The position numbers and the translations under genes were made by a program. From Peribacillus frigoritolerans (lineage in GTDB: Bacteria > Bacillota > Bacilli > Bacillales > DSM-1321), in the NCBI RefSeq assembly GCF_030676415.1, contig NZ_JAUUTW010000001.1, positions 336,084-400,083 on the forward strand: DNA of 64,000 nucleotides. Reading direction: 5' to 3'. Below are positions 55,325 to 63,799 of this stretch, in pieces. The notes under the pieces are model-generated. The model was not told the origin of the DNA, did no database searches, and saw nothing but the letters and a program-made list of their open reading frames with translations. Numbering within the stretch: position 1 is the first letter of the stretch; every line of letters begins with the position of its first letter.

Positions 55325-56539
55325 ATGTATAAAAAACAACGGCATCTTTTTACATCAGAGTCGGTTACTGAAGGTCATCCTGATAAAATGTGTGATCAAA
55401 TTTCGGATGCTGTATTGGATGCTATATTTGAAAAAGACCGAAATGCCCGTGTTGCTTGTGAAAGTTCAGTTAGTTCAGATTTGGTTGTTTTATCCGGAGA
55501 AATTACAACGGACTGCGCTGTAGATTTCTTGAAAATAGTAAGAGAAACTATCCGGGAAATCGGTTATACCAACTCTGAATATGGGCTTGATGCTGATACA
55601 TGTAAGATTTTAATAGCACTGAATAAACAATCTCCTGATATAGCTATGGGAGTTAATCAAGCTCTAGAAGCACGTGAAGGTTTAATGAATGAGGACGAAA
55701 TAGAGGCAATTGGTGCTGGAGATCAAGGATTAATGTTTGGATTTGCTTGCAATGAAACCGAGGAGTTAATGCCATTGTCAATTTCTCTATCAAACAAACT
55801 GGCTAGACGTTTAACAGAAGTGCGAAAAAATGGGGTAATCAGTTATTTGCGTCCAGATGGAAAAGTTCAGGTTACTGTGGAATATGAGGACACAAAGCCT
55901 ATTCGCGTTAATACAATTGTAATTTCCGCACAACATGATCCTAACGTAGAATTAGAACAAATAAAAAAAGATGTGCAGAAACATGTAATTGCTTACGTGG
56001 TACCACCTGAGTTGCTTGACTCTAACACGAAATATTTTATAAATCCGACTGGACGTTTCGTTATTGGTGGACCAAAGGGAGATGCAGGCTTAACAGGCCG
56101 TAAAATTATTGTTGATACGTATGGCGGATATGCACGTCATGGTGGCGGTGCCTTTTCGGGAAAAGATCCAACTAAGGTTGATCGTTCGGCAGCCTATGCA
56201 GCACGTTATGTAGCTAAAAATATTGTTGCAGCAGGGTTTGCAGACAAATGTGAAGTTCAACTGGCTTATTCGATTGGAGTAGCTTCCCCTGTTTCAATAG
56301 CTGTTGAAACGTTTGGTACTGGAAAACTAGAAGAAACAAAAATCGTTCAACTAATAGGTAAATGCTTTGACCTTCGCCCTGCAGGAATTATTAAGATGTT
56401 AAATCTCCGGCAACCAATTTACTTTCAAACTGCTTGCTATGGACACTTTGGAAGAACGGATATCAAATTACCTTGGGAAAACACGGATAAGATAGAATTA
56501 TTAAAAAAAGAGGCAGAAAAAATAATTACAGAGAATTGA
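55325..56539 (+). CDS. metK: S-adenosylmethionine synthetase MetK (island copy)
   Basis: 404 residues with the full MetK set: [73 protein letters not shown] and [17 protein letters not shown]. It makes SAM from methionine and ATP. Start at MYKKQRHLF behind TTTGGGAGTTGAG. It is 113 bases after mtnA. It has no S-box leader, although the chromosomal metK of Bacilli normally does, and it stands among mobile-island genes, so it is probably a second copy that feeds the SpeD-SpeE protein (inference). Confidence 0.92.
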   Translation: MYKKQRHLFTSESVTEGHPDKMCDQISDAVLDAIFEKDRNARVACESSVSSDLVVLSGEITTDCAVDFLKIVRETIREIGYTNSEYGLDADTCKILIALNKQSPDIAMGVNQALEAREGLMNEDEIEAIGAGDQGLMFGFACNETEELMPLSISLSNKLARRLTEVRKNGVISYLRPDGKVQVTVEYEDTKPIRVNTIVISAQHDPNVELEQIKKDVQKHVIAYVVPPELLDSNTKYFINPTGRFVIGGPKGDAGLTGRKIIVDTYGGYARHGGGAFSGKDPTKVDRSAAYAARYVAKNIVAAGFADKCEVQLAYSIGVASPVSIAVETFGTGKLEETKIVQLIGKCFDLRPAGIIKMLNLRQPIYFQTACYGHFGRTDIKLPWENTDKIELLKKEAEKIITEN

Positions 56540-56684
56540 AGATTTTTAGACCACTTAGAAAGAAAAAAAGATTGATACAAGGGTTCAATGTGTAGAGAAA
56601 GAGGTGCTTTTTAATAACAACCTTTTTTTTACTATGAACTTTTTTAGTGCATTAGGATTTGATCAAATCGTACTTCTACTCCCC

Positions 56685-56727
56685 ACGCTGGGAGCGTAGA
56701 GGCCGCGGTTCGATCCCGCTAAGCCCC
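56685..56727 (+). repeat. tRNA 3'-end-like scar, inverted orientation
   Basis: ACGCTGGGAGCGTAGAGG and GCGGTTCGATCCCGCTAAGC form an anticodon arm and a T arm as in tRNA, about 85 percent like the tRNA-Ala 3' part but on the plus strand, with no matching 5' half upstream. Directly after it is the hairpin ACCCTTG/CAAGGGT (56735-56761). This is the usual tRNA-plus-terminator end, so it is probably an attachment-site scar, perhaps from another tRNA. Confidence 0.6.
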
Positions 56728-56734
56728 CTATTCG

Positions 56735-56761
56735 AAAACCCTTGATAATCAAGGGTTTTTT
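56735..56761 (+). terminator. Terminator behind the tRNA scar
   Basis: AAAACCCTTG pairs with CAAGGGTTTT, followed by TTCTTTTT. The same hairpin type accompanies the scar at 59911. Confidence 0.75.
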
Positions 56762-56801
56762 CTTTTTATCTACCGCTTCTCCTTTAAGGAAACTTTACTT
56801 A

Positions 56802-56890
56802 TTAAAGTGATTTATGGTTTCCGATAGTTTTAGATAGTACGTGACCAAAATGTGACCAGAGTGTGACCAGTTTTTTGTGGGAATATGCTA
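56802..56890 (-). pseudogene. Trace of an integrase C terminus
   Basis: The minus-strand reading LVTLWSHFGHVLSKTIGNH is like that at 45336-45430, 75 bases from a tRNA-derived scar in both cases. There is no upstream remainder of the gene: sequence to about 57340 shows no recombinase motif. I take it as a remnant. The stretch 56891-57351 holds nothing else I can name. Confidence 0.4.
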
Positions 56891-57351
56891 TTGCTGTATA
56901 TAAATTAGTAGGATTGTGAGATGTGATGGTATGCCAAATTAGGTTTATCGCAAGAAAGTATTTTTCTAGGGGAGTAATAGTTGAACGGACACTCCCTATT
57001 ACCTCCGACAAACATTAAAATGCTGAAGGGGCGGTATAAGACAGAATGCTTCCACAGTCGATTCATGTGGAGTGAGTGTCACAATTAATTTTATTAAAAT
57101 AATTGTGTAGATATGTAGAAGGGGCTGGGAGCCGATTCTGTTGGTAGGAACTAACTATATTTGAAAAACGGTTCCTTTGGTCTTTCTAAGAAGTTATGAC
57201 AGGATGTATGATGAGACTCTAAAAATTGATTTAATCTCAACTAAAAATAATATATTCTTATGATAATTGAATTTATTTCCATATCCATTATAATAATTAA
57301 TGAGAATAATTTAAGGAAATGGTTAACTCTTGTGAAAAATTGGAGGAAATC

Positions 57352-57747
57352 ATGGGAAGGTTAGTTCATTTCGAAATTCATGTGAATGACATGGACCGGG
57401 CAAAGTAGTTTTATGGAGAGGTATTCGGATGGTCATTTCAAGATTGGAGTGATTATGCAGGAATGCCTTACTTTGGTAGCGGTAACTGGCGATAAGAATG
57501 AACCTGGGATCGATGGTGCTTTGATGCAGCGTCAGTGCTCCGCCGGAAACAAACCAAGCTTTAAATGCATTTGCTTGTACAATGGGAGTGGAAAATTACG
57601 ATTTAACGGAAGCTAAAATTTTTGAGAATGGCGGCAATGTCGCAATGCCCAAATATGCCCTGCCTGGAATGACGTGGCAAGGGTACTATATTGATACCGA
57701 AGGCAATATATTCGGAATTCATCAACCCGATGTTAATGCAAAATAGA
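57352..57747 (+). pseudogene. Broken VOC (glyoxalase-like) gene
   Basis: Starts properly behind TTGGAGGAAATC: MGRLVHFEIHVNDMDRAK, then an in-frame TAG, then FYGEVFGWSFQDWSDYAGMP in the same frame. Frameshifts near 57478 and 57540 follow, and it ends with NVAMPKYALPGMTWQGYYID and TEGNIFGIHQPDVNAK. This is the ordinary sequence of a VOC-family protein with its metal His at the start, so it is a recent wreck. It precedes the YjbR gene by 23 bases. Confidence 0.82.
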
Positions 57748-57770
57748 TTTGATAATAGGTGAATTAAAAC

Positions 57771-58142
57771 ATGAAATTACAAGACACGGCAGGCATGCTT
57801 GAAAATGTACGCAATATCTGTCTTGCGCTGCCCGAAACTGTTGAACATATTGACGGTTTCGGTCACAATGCTTTTAAAATCAATAGAAAATCCTTCGTGA
57901 TTTCAGGTGAAAGCGAGAAAGGGTTCAGCTTGTCGTTCAAGTCAGATCGGGAAACTCAAGAATTATTGCTACAGAAAGAGAATTTTTTCAAAACCCCGTA
58001 TATAGGACATCATGGCTGGGTCTCTATTCAAAACCCGGATAAGGAAAACTGGGATGAATTGACCGATCTAATTCAAGAAGCCTATATACGTGCGGCACCG
58101 AAGCGTTTGGTTAAGAAATGGAATGAGTTGCATAAAAAGTGA
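57771..58142 (+). CDS. MmcQ/YjbR family protein
   Basis: 123 residues of the MmcQ/YjbR fold (cyaY-like, double wing): an N-terminal helix with VRNICLALPETVEHIDGFGH, NAFKINRKSFVIS, SLSFKSDRETQELLLQ, and the C-terminal GWVSIQNPDKENWDELTDLI with EAYIRAAPKRLVKKW. Members have a wide range of suggested roles, including DNA binding, but none is proven. A terminator ends it at 58136-58176, so it may form one transcript with the broken VOC gene. Confidence 0.85.
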   Translation: MKLQDTAGMLENVRNICLALPETVEHIDGFGHNAFKINRKSFVISGESEKGFSLSFKSDRETQELLLQKENFFKTPYIGHHGWVSIQNPDKENWDELTDLIQEAYIRAAPKRLVKKWNELHKK

Positions 58143-58176
58143 AGAAAGGCGGATGATCTGCTTTCTTCACTTTTTC
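58136..58176 (+). terminator. Strong terminator
   Basis: AAAAGTGAAGAAAG pairs with CTTTCTTCACTTTT, then T; it overlaps the YjbR stop codon. The following 58177-58471 shows no feature. Confidence 0.82.
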
Positions 58177-58471
58177 GTTCTTTTATCAGCTTTACAGATA
58201 CTCATAGATAAAAATAAGGATATCATCTATACACACATAGTTTAAAGAAAAAAGTTCCTATTGCATTGGAGCAGCCAAGAGAGTTCAGGAATTTGTAAAT
58301 TATAAAGAGGAATTGTTGTCTCTCATCTGAGAAAAAAGTTTAAAATCAATTTAAGGGTGTTTCTACAAAAGATTGATGATTATCTGCGGAAGTTTTTGAT
58401 TTGTCTCATAAAAAAATCAGCAATCTACAAAATTGTGAGAATCAATCAAGGCTCGTTTGAAGGAAAGGTGT

Positions 58472-59683
58472 ATGGTTGAAGTGAATGTTGAATCTTTTTT
58501 TTCTGAAAACATTAAAGCGGCACTTAAGAATGATCCTCCCGGTGCATGGATGCCAAATCTGCCAGATGATTGTATTCGCTTGAGTTCAGGCTATCCGGAT
58601 CCTGCTCTCGTTCCTGCTGAGGAACTCAAGGTAGCTGTAGCCAGACTTCTTGATGAGGAGCAGGATTTACCGCTCCATTATCTCGGAAGTCCACGAATTG
58701 CAAGACTAAAACACCAAATCCAGAAAAGATTGGGAGAGCGTGGAATTTGCATTTTGGAAGAACAGCTTTTAATTACATCAGGAGCTTGCCAGGGGATTGA
58801 CCTTATTGCCCGCATTCTTCTTGATGATAAAGCGGTCGTAGCGGTAGAGTCTCCCACCTATATGGAGGCTTTGGAGATTTTTCAAAACTATACGAAGCAG
58901 ATTATTAGTATACCTATAGATGAACAGGGACTCCAAACATACCGATTAAAAGAAATCCTGGATGAAAGAAAACGTACAGGTCTAACCCTCCCGCGTTTTC
59001 TATATACAATCCCAACCTTTCAAAATCCAACTGGGACGACTATGACAATGGAGCGCAGGAAGCATTTATTGGAGCTTTCCATCGAGTTTGATTTCCTCAT
59101 TCTAGAAGATGATGCATACGGAGAATTATCCTTCGATAAAAATCCGGTGCCAATAAAATCTATTGATGAATGCGGGCGAGTTCTCCAAGTTGGGTCATTA
59201 TCCAAGGTTGTTGCGCCAGGAATGCGGATTGGATGGATAGCAGGAGAAAGTGAATTTATTAGGGCGTTAGAGTGGTTTAAAAAAGATTTGGACCATCCAT
59301 TTGCTCAAAGTACAATGGCTGTATACTTAGAAAACACCGATTTTGAGAAACGACTCGACCTTTTAAAAGATGTGTATCGTTCTAAATGTACTGCGTTAAT
59401 CCGTTCGATGGAACAATTTCTTCCAGAATCCGTTTCCTGGTATGTACCAGATGGCGGTTACTTTGTATGGGTGAGAATCCCTGGTGCTGATACGTCGCAT
59501 TTATTACCACAGGCACTAGCTGAGGGTGTTTCATATGTTCCAGGGAAATACTTTTTCTTGGATCAAAACGCTGGAACCGAGTTTCTTCGGCTCTCGTTCA
59601 GTTATGCCAATGAGAAAGAAATTATCGAGGGAATTCGAAGACTAGGACAGCTTATCGCATCTTATTTTCATAGATTGTCCTGA
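58472..59683 (+). CDS. PLP-dependent class I/II aminotransferase
   Basis: 403 residues of aminotransferase fold type I, of the MocR/2-aminoadipate branch but without the DNA-binding domain: YLGSPRIARLKHQIQKRLGE, GACQGIDLIARILLDD, YTIPTFQNPTGTTMT, EDDAYGELSF, the PLP Lys in GSLSKVVAPGMRIGWIAG, and LRLSFSYANEKEIIEGI. Such enzymes use aromatic, branched or 2-aminoadipate substrates and often work on several keto acids. It lies on the island with a broken mtnE, so replacing that step is possible (inference). Start behind TTGAAGGAAAGGTGT. Confidence 0.85.
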   Translation: MVEVNVESFFSENIKAALKNDPPGAWMPNLPDDCIRLSSGYPDPALVPAEELKVAVARLLDEEQDLPLHYLGSPRIARLKHQIQKRLGERGICILEEQLLITSGACQGIDLIARILLDDKAVVAVESPTYMEALEIFQNYTKQIISIPIDEQGLQTYRLKEILDERKRTGLTLPRFLYTIPTFQNPTGTTMTMERRKHLLELSIEFDFLILEDDAYGELSFDKNPVPIKSIDECGRVLQVGSLSKVVAPGMRIGWIAGESEFIRALEWFKKDLDHPFAQSTMAVYLENTDFEKRLDLLKDVYRSKCTALIRSMEQFLPESVSWYVPDGGYFVWVRIPGADTSHLLPQALAEGVSYVPGKYFFLDQNAGTEFLRLSFSYANEKEIIEGIRRLGQLIASYFHRLS

Positions 59684-59825
59684 AGGATTGTTAGTTAGTT
59701 GGTTAATTAATCATTGCAATGGTCAACACTCTAAGCTATTCCGAACCTTTTATTGATAATGAATTTGAAATAATGTGAATGCGCCTACTTCTTTAAAGGA
59801 GGTAGGTATTTTGTTAATAAAATGA

Positions 59826-59854
59826 GCGTTTATGACCAAAGTATGATCCGCGCG
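59826..59854 (-). other. Possible third integrase-end trace
   Basis: TATGACCAAAGTATGATCCGCG resembles the GTGACCAAAATGTGACCAG stretch of the two better traces and lies 57 bases from a tRNA scar. The match is short, so this is weak. Confidence 0.25.
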
Positions 59855-59877
59855 TTTATTATTTTTTTAGCCAAAGA

Positions 59878-59904
59878 AAAAAACCCTTGCTGCACAAGGG
59901 TTTT
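59878..59904. terminator. Hairpin beside tRNA scar
   Basis: AAAACCCTTG pairs with CAAGGGTTTT around CTGCA, directly next to the tRNA scar at 59911, on its 3' side. Confidence 0.75.
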
Positions 59905-59910
59905 CGGATA

Positions 59911-59952
59911 TGGTGCATAGCGGGATCGAACGGTTGACCTCTACGCTGCCAG
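59911..59952 (-). repeat. tRNA-Ala 3'-end-like scar
   Basis: 42 bases match the intact tRNA-Ala 3' part with three differences (one in the acceptor stem, two in the T arm, so the T stem no longer pairs well). The 5' half is missing. Same orientation as the intact gene 1.0 kb away. The T-arm damage means it is a relic and not a working tRNA. The stretch 59953-60135 has no other feature. Confidence 0.75.
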
Positions 59953-60135
59953 TTATCTTCTATTACGAAATTAAGCGTCAAGCCTTTCGAAAGTCAATAG
60001 TATCAACGAAAGTCAACGACAAGTCACACGTCTATTCAGTACGATATGTCCAATTATATCGTTAGGAACTGTTAGCTGCAGTAGTATGGTACTTTTATCT
60101 CCGATTTATTTGCACCGAAATGACCAATGCCCCAA

Positions 60136-60678
60136 TTATTCGCCCTCGAAATCAGTTACACCCCAAGTTTGGTCATAATCATATCCGTTGAAGTAGATAT
60201 CCAAATCGTGAAACAATCGGTGAAGTTGAACCATTGCGTCACGATTATCTTCTTTGAATACGACGTTCGCATATTCCTCGATTTTCTTGAAGTCCGCCGT
60301 TATTTCTTCGTTCTTCACTTTTGCACCCTTCAACGCTTGAAGCACGTCTTCGGCATTCGCTCGTTGTGACCTATAATCCGCCGATTTAACCCGGCCATAT
60401 CCAAGCGTATCGTTCAAGAATGAATGAGTGTCCGCAATGAACGTGTGACCGTCCCTGCCGTCCGCCAATGTTACAACGTCCTTTACAATTGGTGTGTTCA
60501 CGACTTCTTGGTCAACATCTTGGGAGGTGTCCCCTTCGTCCGCCGTCACTGTTTCATGTTTCTTTTCGATCGCTTTATAATCATTGACGTTTTCTAATAC
60601 TGCGAAAGTTCCCCAAGTACCCAATCCGACAACAATTGCAATCCCCAATGTCCAACTGAGAATTTTTTTCCTTTTCAT
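60136..60678 (-). CDS. Small membrane-anchored or exported protein
   Basis: 180 residues beginning MKRKKILSWTLGIAIVVGLG, one membrane helix or uncleaved signal, then an acidic linker rich in Asp, Glu and Thr, and a helical domain (ADTHSFLNDTLGYGRVKSAD, MVQLHRLFHDLDIYFNGYD). I know no family with certainty; genes of this kind stand at the ends of phages and integrative elements in Bacilli. Start behind TAGGGGCGATTTGC; the frame opens 30 codons earlier. The minus-strand sequence 60769-60850 reads like the C-terminal tail of another small element gene. Confidence 0.6.
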   Translation of the reverse strand: MKRKKILSWTLGIAIVVGLGTWGTFAVLENVNDYKAIEKKHETVTADEGDTSQDVDQEVVNTPIVKDVVTLADGRDGHTFIADTHSFLNDTLGYGRVKSADYRSQRANAEDVLQALKGAKVKNEEITADFKKIEEYANVVFKEDNRDAMVQLHRLFHDLDIYFNGYDYDQTWGVTDFEGE

Positions 60679-60980
60679 GCAAATCGCCCCTATGTAATTT
60701 CCTTTTTTAACCGTAATATAAATAGATTCATATTTTAAGGAATAATCAAAAAATAAAAAACACGCCAATCTGTTATGAATTGACGCTTTCTTCCCTATAT
60801 GCGACTAACTTTTCGATAATGGTTTCGACATTGGATTCATTCTTTGCTAATTCGTCCTACGAATATTTATCGTAAAGAAAAGACGTGTTATCGGTTTGTT
60901 GGTATAGCTGTTACTCGTTCAAGTCAACGAAAACGAAAAACGCCACGAACGTTGTCGTGACGCTGTTTTCGTATAAAGTA

Positions 60981-61053
60981 TGGAGCATAGCGGGATCGAA
61001 CCGCTGACCTCTACGCTGCCAGCGTAGCGCTCTCCCAGCTGAGCTAATGCCCC
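60981..61053 (-). tRNA. tRNA-Ala (anticodon GGC)
   Basis: The minus strand gives GGGGCAT acceptor 5' arm, GCTC..GAGC D arm, CTACG-CTGGCAG-CGTAG anticodon arm with GGC, AGCGG-TTCGATC-CCGCT T arm and ATGCTCC acceptor 3' arm plus discriminator A. All arms pair. CCA is not encoded. Its 3' 46 bases plus four bases outside recur at 45217-45266, making it the probable integration target of the island on its left. A weak hairpin at 60937-60971 would end it. Confidence 0.95.
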
Positions 61054-61272
61054 GAATTGAGGTACAATAATTATTTTATCGGATTTTGGTGAAAAGTCAA
61101 TATAAAATATGAATTTTTGCAAAAATAATAAAAAAACCCGTTTAAGGGCAGTCAAACGGTTTCAAAAAGGTTCAGAAAACGTATCTTTCATCAAATGATA
61201 TTCCCGAACCAACTGACCCAAAGCAACACCTTCAACTCCTTAGTATGGTTTCTATCTAAATTTTATATCGAA

Positions 61273-61337
61273 GTTGATTGGAGATGAAGGTGCGAGAGAC
61301 TCCTGCGGGAAAGCGAGTGCCTGGAGCGGAAATCAAC
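61273..61337. repeat. Short interspersed repeat, internal-deletion form
   Basis: Starts GTTGATT and ends AATCAAC (7-base inverted ends) with the phrases GCGAGAGACTCCTGCGGGA and CTGGAGCGGAAATCAAC common to Bacillus intergenic repeats. At 65 bases it is shorter than the 116-base relative at 18433-18548 and seems to have lost its middle. The rest of 61054-61356 has no gene. Confidence 0.55.
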
Positions 61338-61356
61338 GTCCGAATTATACAAGCCA

Positions 61357-61387
61357 TAAAAAAGCCGTAGTCAAACGGCCTTTTTAT
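61357..61387 (-). terminator. Terminator of the MgtC gene
   Basis: AAAAGCCGT pairs with ACGGCCTTTTT, with an A run on the left (T run for the minus strand), touching the stop of the MgtC-like gene. Confidence 0.7.
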
Positions 61388-62094
61388 TATGCATTTTCGA
61401 TCTCTACCCTTTCAATCTCCTTAAGGTTGGAGACGGTGTAATACACTTCCGATGTTCTGACTTTTTGATCGACCAGAACTTTAAGTGTCAAAAGGTGGGT
61501 GTCATTTGCGACATCTTTGATTCTAAGGTTTTTGATGAATATTTTCTCGTCCTTGATTTTTTTCAGTACAACGGCAATGTCATCTTTATTTTGCACGACC
61601 AGCTGCAGAAAGATTTCTTTTTGCCGTAACTTCATCGGTCCGAGCCAGGTAACGATTGCGGGCACCAATTCAACACTTATGATCAATAGGATGACGCCGG
61701 CTATGGCCTCGAGAAAAAATCCTGCCCCAACGGCGATCCCGATTCCCGCCGCTCCCCAGATGATGGCGGCTGTCGTTAAACCGGATATGCTGTTGTTGTC
61801 CCGCCGGAGAATGACGCCTGCACCGATAAAGCCGACGCCTGAAACGATCTGAGCCGCTAGACGCAAGGGGTCCATTGTGATATTTACGTCGTCGCTTCCC
61901 GGGAACTTATAAGCGGATTCCATGGAAACGATCGTTAATAAACAGCTGACGATTGAAATGACCAGGCTTGTTTTTAATCCAACGGGTTTTCGTTTCATTT
62001 CTCGCTCTAGTCCGATAATTAGTCCAAGGAGAGCTGAAATCCCCAATTTGATAAGGATTTGCAGTTCCGATTGAGGGTCAAATGTCCATTCCAT
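61387..62094 (-). CDS. MgtC/SapB family membrane protein
   Basis: 235 residues. The N-terminal 150 form about five membrane helices with the family signature: LGLIIGLEREMKRKPVGLKT, IVSGVGFIGAGVI, GLTTAAIIWGAAGIGIAVGAG. The C-terminal part (about 165-235) is a cytoplasmic ACT-like domain (VVQNKDDIAVVLKKIKDEKI). Such proteins are linked to growth in low magnesium and, in pathogens, to inhibition of the F1F0 ATPase. Bacillus relatives (YhiD/SapB) have unknown roles. Confidence 0.88.
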   Translation of the reverse strand: MEWTFDPQSELQILIKLGISALLGLIIGLEREMKRKPVGLKTSLVISIVSCLLTIVSMESAYKFPGSDDVNITMDPLRLAAQIVSGVGFIGAGVILRRDNNSISGLTTAAIIWGAAGIGIAVGAGFFLEAIAGVILLIISVELVPAIVTWLGPMKLRQKEIFLQLVVQNKDDIAVVLKKIKDEKIFIKNLRIKDVANDTHLLTLKVLVDQKVRTSEVYYTVSNLKEIERVEIENA

Positions 62095-62239
62095 TTTGTT
62101 TCACCACTTCCGAATTATTATCGAAGAATAAGGTCGTCTGTTGCCATATACCCGTTTTTCAAAAAAAACTACCCTAATAATTTTAACATAGTAGAATAGA
62201 GTTCAATGAAACGTAATTCCGTTGAAAGGAAGAATTTAG

Positions 62240-63145
62240 ATGCAAATGCCAAAAGTGAATCCCTATGTAGCGTTGGCGGTCGGTGTGGCATCCGTATCGT
62301 TTTCGGCCATCCTTGTTAAATTGGCGACCGCTCCATCGGGTGTTATTGCCTTTTACCGTTTATTATTTACTGTCCTCCTTATGTTGCCGGTTTTCTTGGT
62401 GAAATACCGTCATGAACTTAAATTCATTGAAAAAAAGGATTGGCTGTATTCGATTGCGGCAGGAGTGTTTTTGGCTTTTCATTTTATTTTATGGTTTGAA
62501 TCGCTTAATTACACATCGGTCGCGAGTTCAACTGTGCTTGTCACCCTCCAGCCTTTGTTCGCTTTTGCCGGAGCCTACCTGTTTTTTAAAGAAAGATTTT
62601 CAATGAAGGCGATATTGAGCGGCATCATTGCGATAGTCGGCAGCCTGGTCATTAGCTGGGGCGATTTGAGAATCAGCGGTATGGCGCTTTGGGGAGATAT
62701 TCTTTCGCTTATCGCATGTGCGCTGGTAACCGGTTATTTACTGTTTGGTCAAAATGTTCGAAAACGCATCTCTTCTATAACATATACATTTGTCGTGTAT
62801 GCAATCAGCGCTTTCGCATTGTTTTTCTATGTGATCTTCAAGGGAGAGGCATTGGTGCCTTATCCTGCTTCCGATTGGATCTATTTCGTTTTGCTTGCCA
62901 TTTTCCCGACTTTATTAGGGCATTCTTTATTCAATTGGTCACTAAAGTGGTTAAGCACTTCGACGCTTTCGATGGGAATCTTACTTGAACCGGTGGGAGC
63001 GACAATTCTGGCTTACTTCATATTAGATGAACCGATACTCTGGACGCAGGTCCTGGGAGGTACCATCATATTGGGTGGTTTGATGATGTTCTTGAAGGAT
63101 GAAAAGAAAAGCAAGGTACATAAAGAAGTGCAAGCCACCTTATAA
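62240..63145 (+). CDS. EamA (DMT) family transporter
   Basis: 301 residues with ten membrane helices in two EamA repeats: NPYVALAVGVASVSFSAILV, FYRLLFTVLLMLPVF, SVASSTVLVTLQPLFAFAGA, then GHSLFNWSLKWLSTSTLSMG and LEPVGATILAYFILDE. Members export amino acids, purines and other metabolites; the substrate is unknown. Start behind TTGAAAGGAAGAATTTAG. Terminator at 63144-63175. Confidence 0.88.
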   Translation: MQMPKVNPYVALAVGVASVSFSAILVKLATAPSGVIAFYRLLFTVLLMLPVFLVKYRHELKFIEKKDWLYSIAAGVFLAFHFILWFESLNYTSVASSTVLVTLQPLFAFAGAYLFFKERFSMKAILSGIIAIVGSLVISWGDLRISGMALWGDILSLIACALVTGYLLFGQNVRKRISSITYTFVVYAISAFALFFYVIFKGEALVPYPASDWIYFVLLAIFPTLLGHSLFNWSLKWLSTSTLSMGILLEPVGATILAYFILDEPILWTQVLGGTIILGGLMMFLKDEKKSKVHKEVQATL

Positions 63146-63175
63146 AAGCAGTAAGTCGGGAGACTTACTGCTTTT
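63144..63175. terminator. Bidirectional terminator
   Basis: AAAAGCAGTAAGTC pairs with GACTTACTGCTTTT between two converging genes. Confidence 0.82.
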
Positions 63176-63177
63176 AT

Positions 63178-63363
63178 TTAATAGGGGTGAAACAAATAGG
63201 TGATCCGTGTGAAAATCAAAGCAAAAGTAAAGCTGAATAAAAACGTCGTACCATTCACCTTGCCTTTTTCTCTGCTGAACTTGATGGCTTCATAAAAAGC
63301 GGTACTGAATAAGTAAAGGGCCATACTGTAAGAAATGAGTAATCCGATTAATGGCAGATTCAT
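63178..63363 (-). CDS. Small two-span membrane protein
   Basis: 61 residues (MNLPLIGLLISYSMALYLFS...) with two hydrophobic helices (about 4-22 and 40-57) separated by a basic loop EAIKFSREKGKVNG. RBS CATGAGGTGAAACA. No family known to me. It faces the EamA gene and precedes the rRNA promoter region. Confidence 0.55.
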   Translation of the reverse strand: MNLPLIGLLISYSMALYLFSTAFYEAIKFSREKGKVNGTTFLFSFTFALIFTRITYLFHPY

Positions 63364-63549
63364 TGTTTCACCTCATGGAAAAAAAGATATCTATATATGA
63401 CTATTTGTGTTTCTTTGGAAATATGCTTCGTTTATTCATAAAAAAGGAGCTTGGCCCGGATAGCGGGGGAAAGGGTGTGATGATGATGTGAAGAATATAT
63501 AGAAAGAGATAGGTGAAAATGTTTTTTTGAAAAAGTTTTAAAAAACGTA

Positions 63550-63578
63550 TTGCAAACATTTTTAGTACATGGTATATT
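63550..63578 (+). promoter_or_regulatory. rRNA operon promoter P1
   Basis: TTGCAA at 63550 and TATATT at 63573 are 17 bases apart, about 250 bases before the 16S gene, with AT-rich upstream sequence. Confidence 0.7.
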
Positions 63579-63645
63579 ATTTCTTGTCGCTAAGACAGCA
63601 ACTTAAACAGCTAACAAGCTGTTGAAAACATTTTAAAAAAAGTTG

Positions 63646-63676
63646 TTGACGAAACGTGACAGAATGTGTTACATTA
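63646..63676 (+). promoter_or_regulatory. rRNA operon promoter P2
   Basis: TTGACG at 63646 with a TACATTAT -10 region near 63670, about 150 bases before the 16S gene. The TTGCTCTTTGAAAACTGAAC stretch (63710-63729) is the typical Bacillus rRNA leader with box-A-like processing sequence. Confidence 0.72.
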
Positions 63677-63799
63677 TAGAGGTCGCTTCTGAGAGAAACG
63701 ACAACAAATTGCTCTTTGAAAACTGAACAAAACAAAGCGCCAACGTTAAATTTTAAGTGAGCACACACTATCAAAAAAGCAAATGAGCAAGTCAAACAT

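Noticed and set aside
56572..56640. Terminator of metK
   Set aside because: AGAGGTGC/ACAACCTTT pairing is short and poorly matched; the T run alone is not enough to call it.
59911..59952. A second working tRNA-Ala
   Set aside because: No 5' half, and two changes break the T stem.
43974..61026. A complete prophage
   Set aside because: No capsid, tail, terminase or lysis genes are seen; only a small repressor, element-like small genes and attachment scars.
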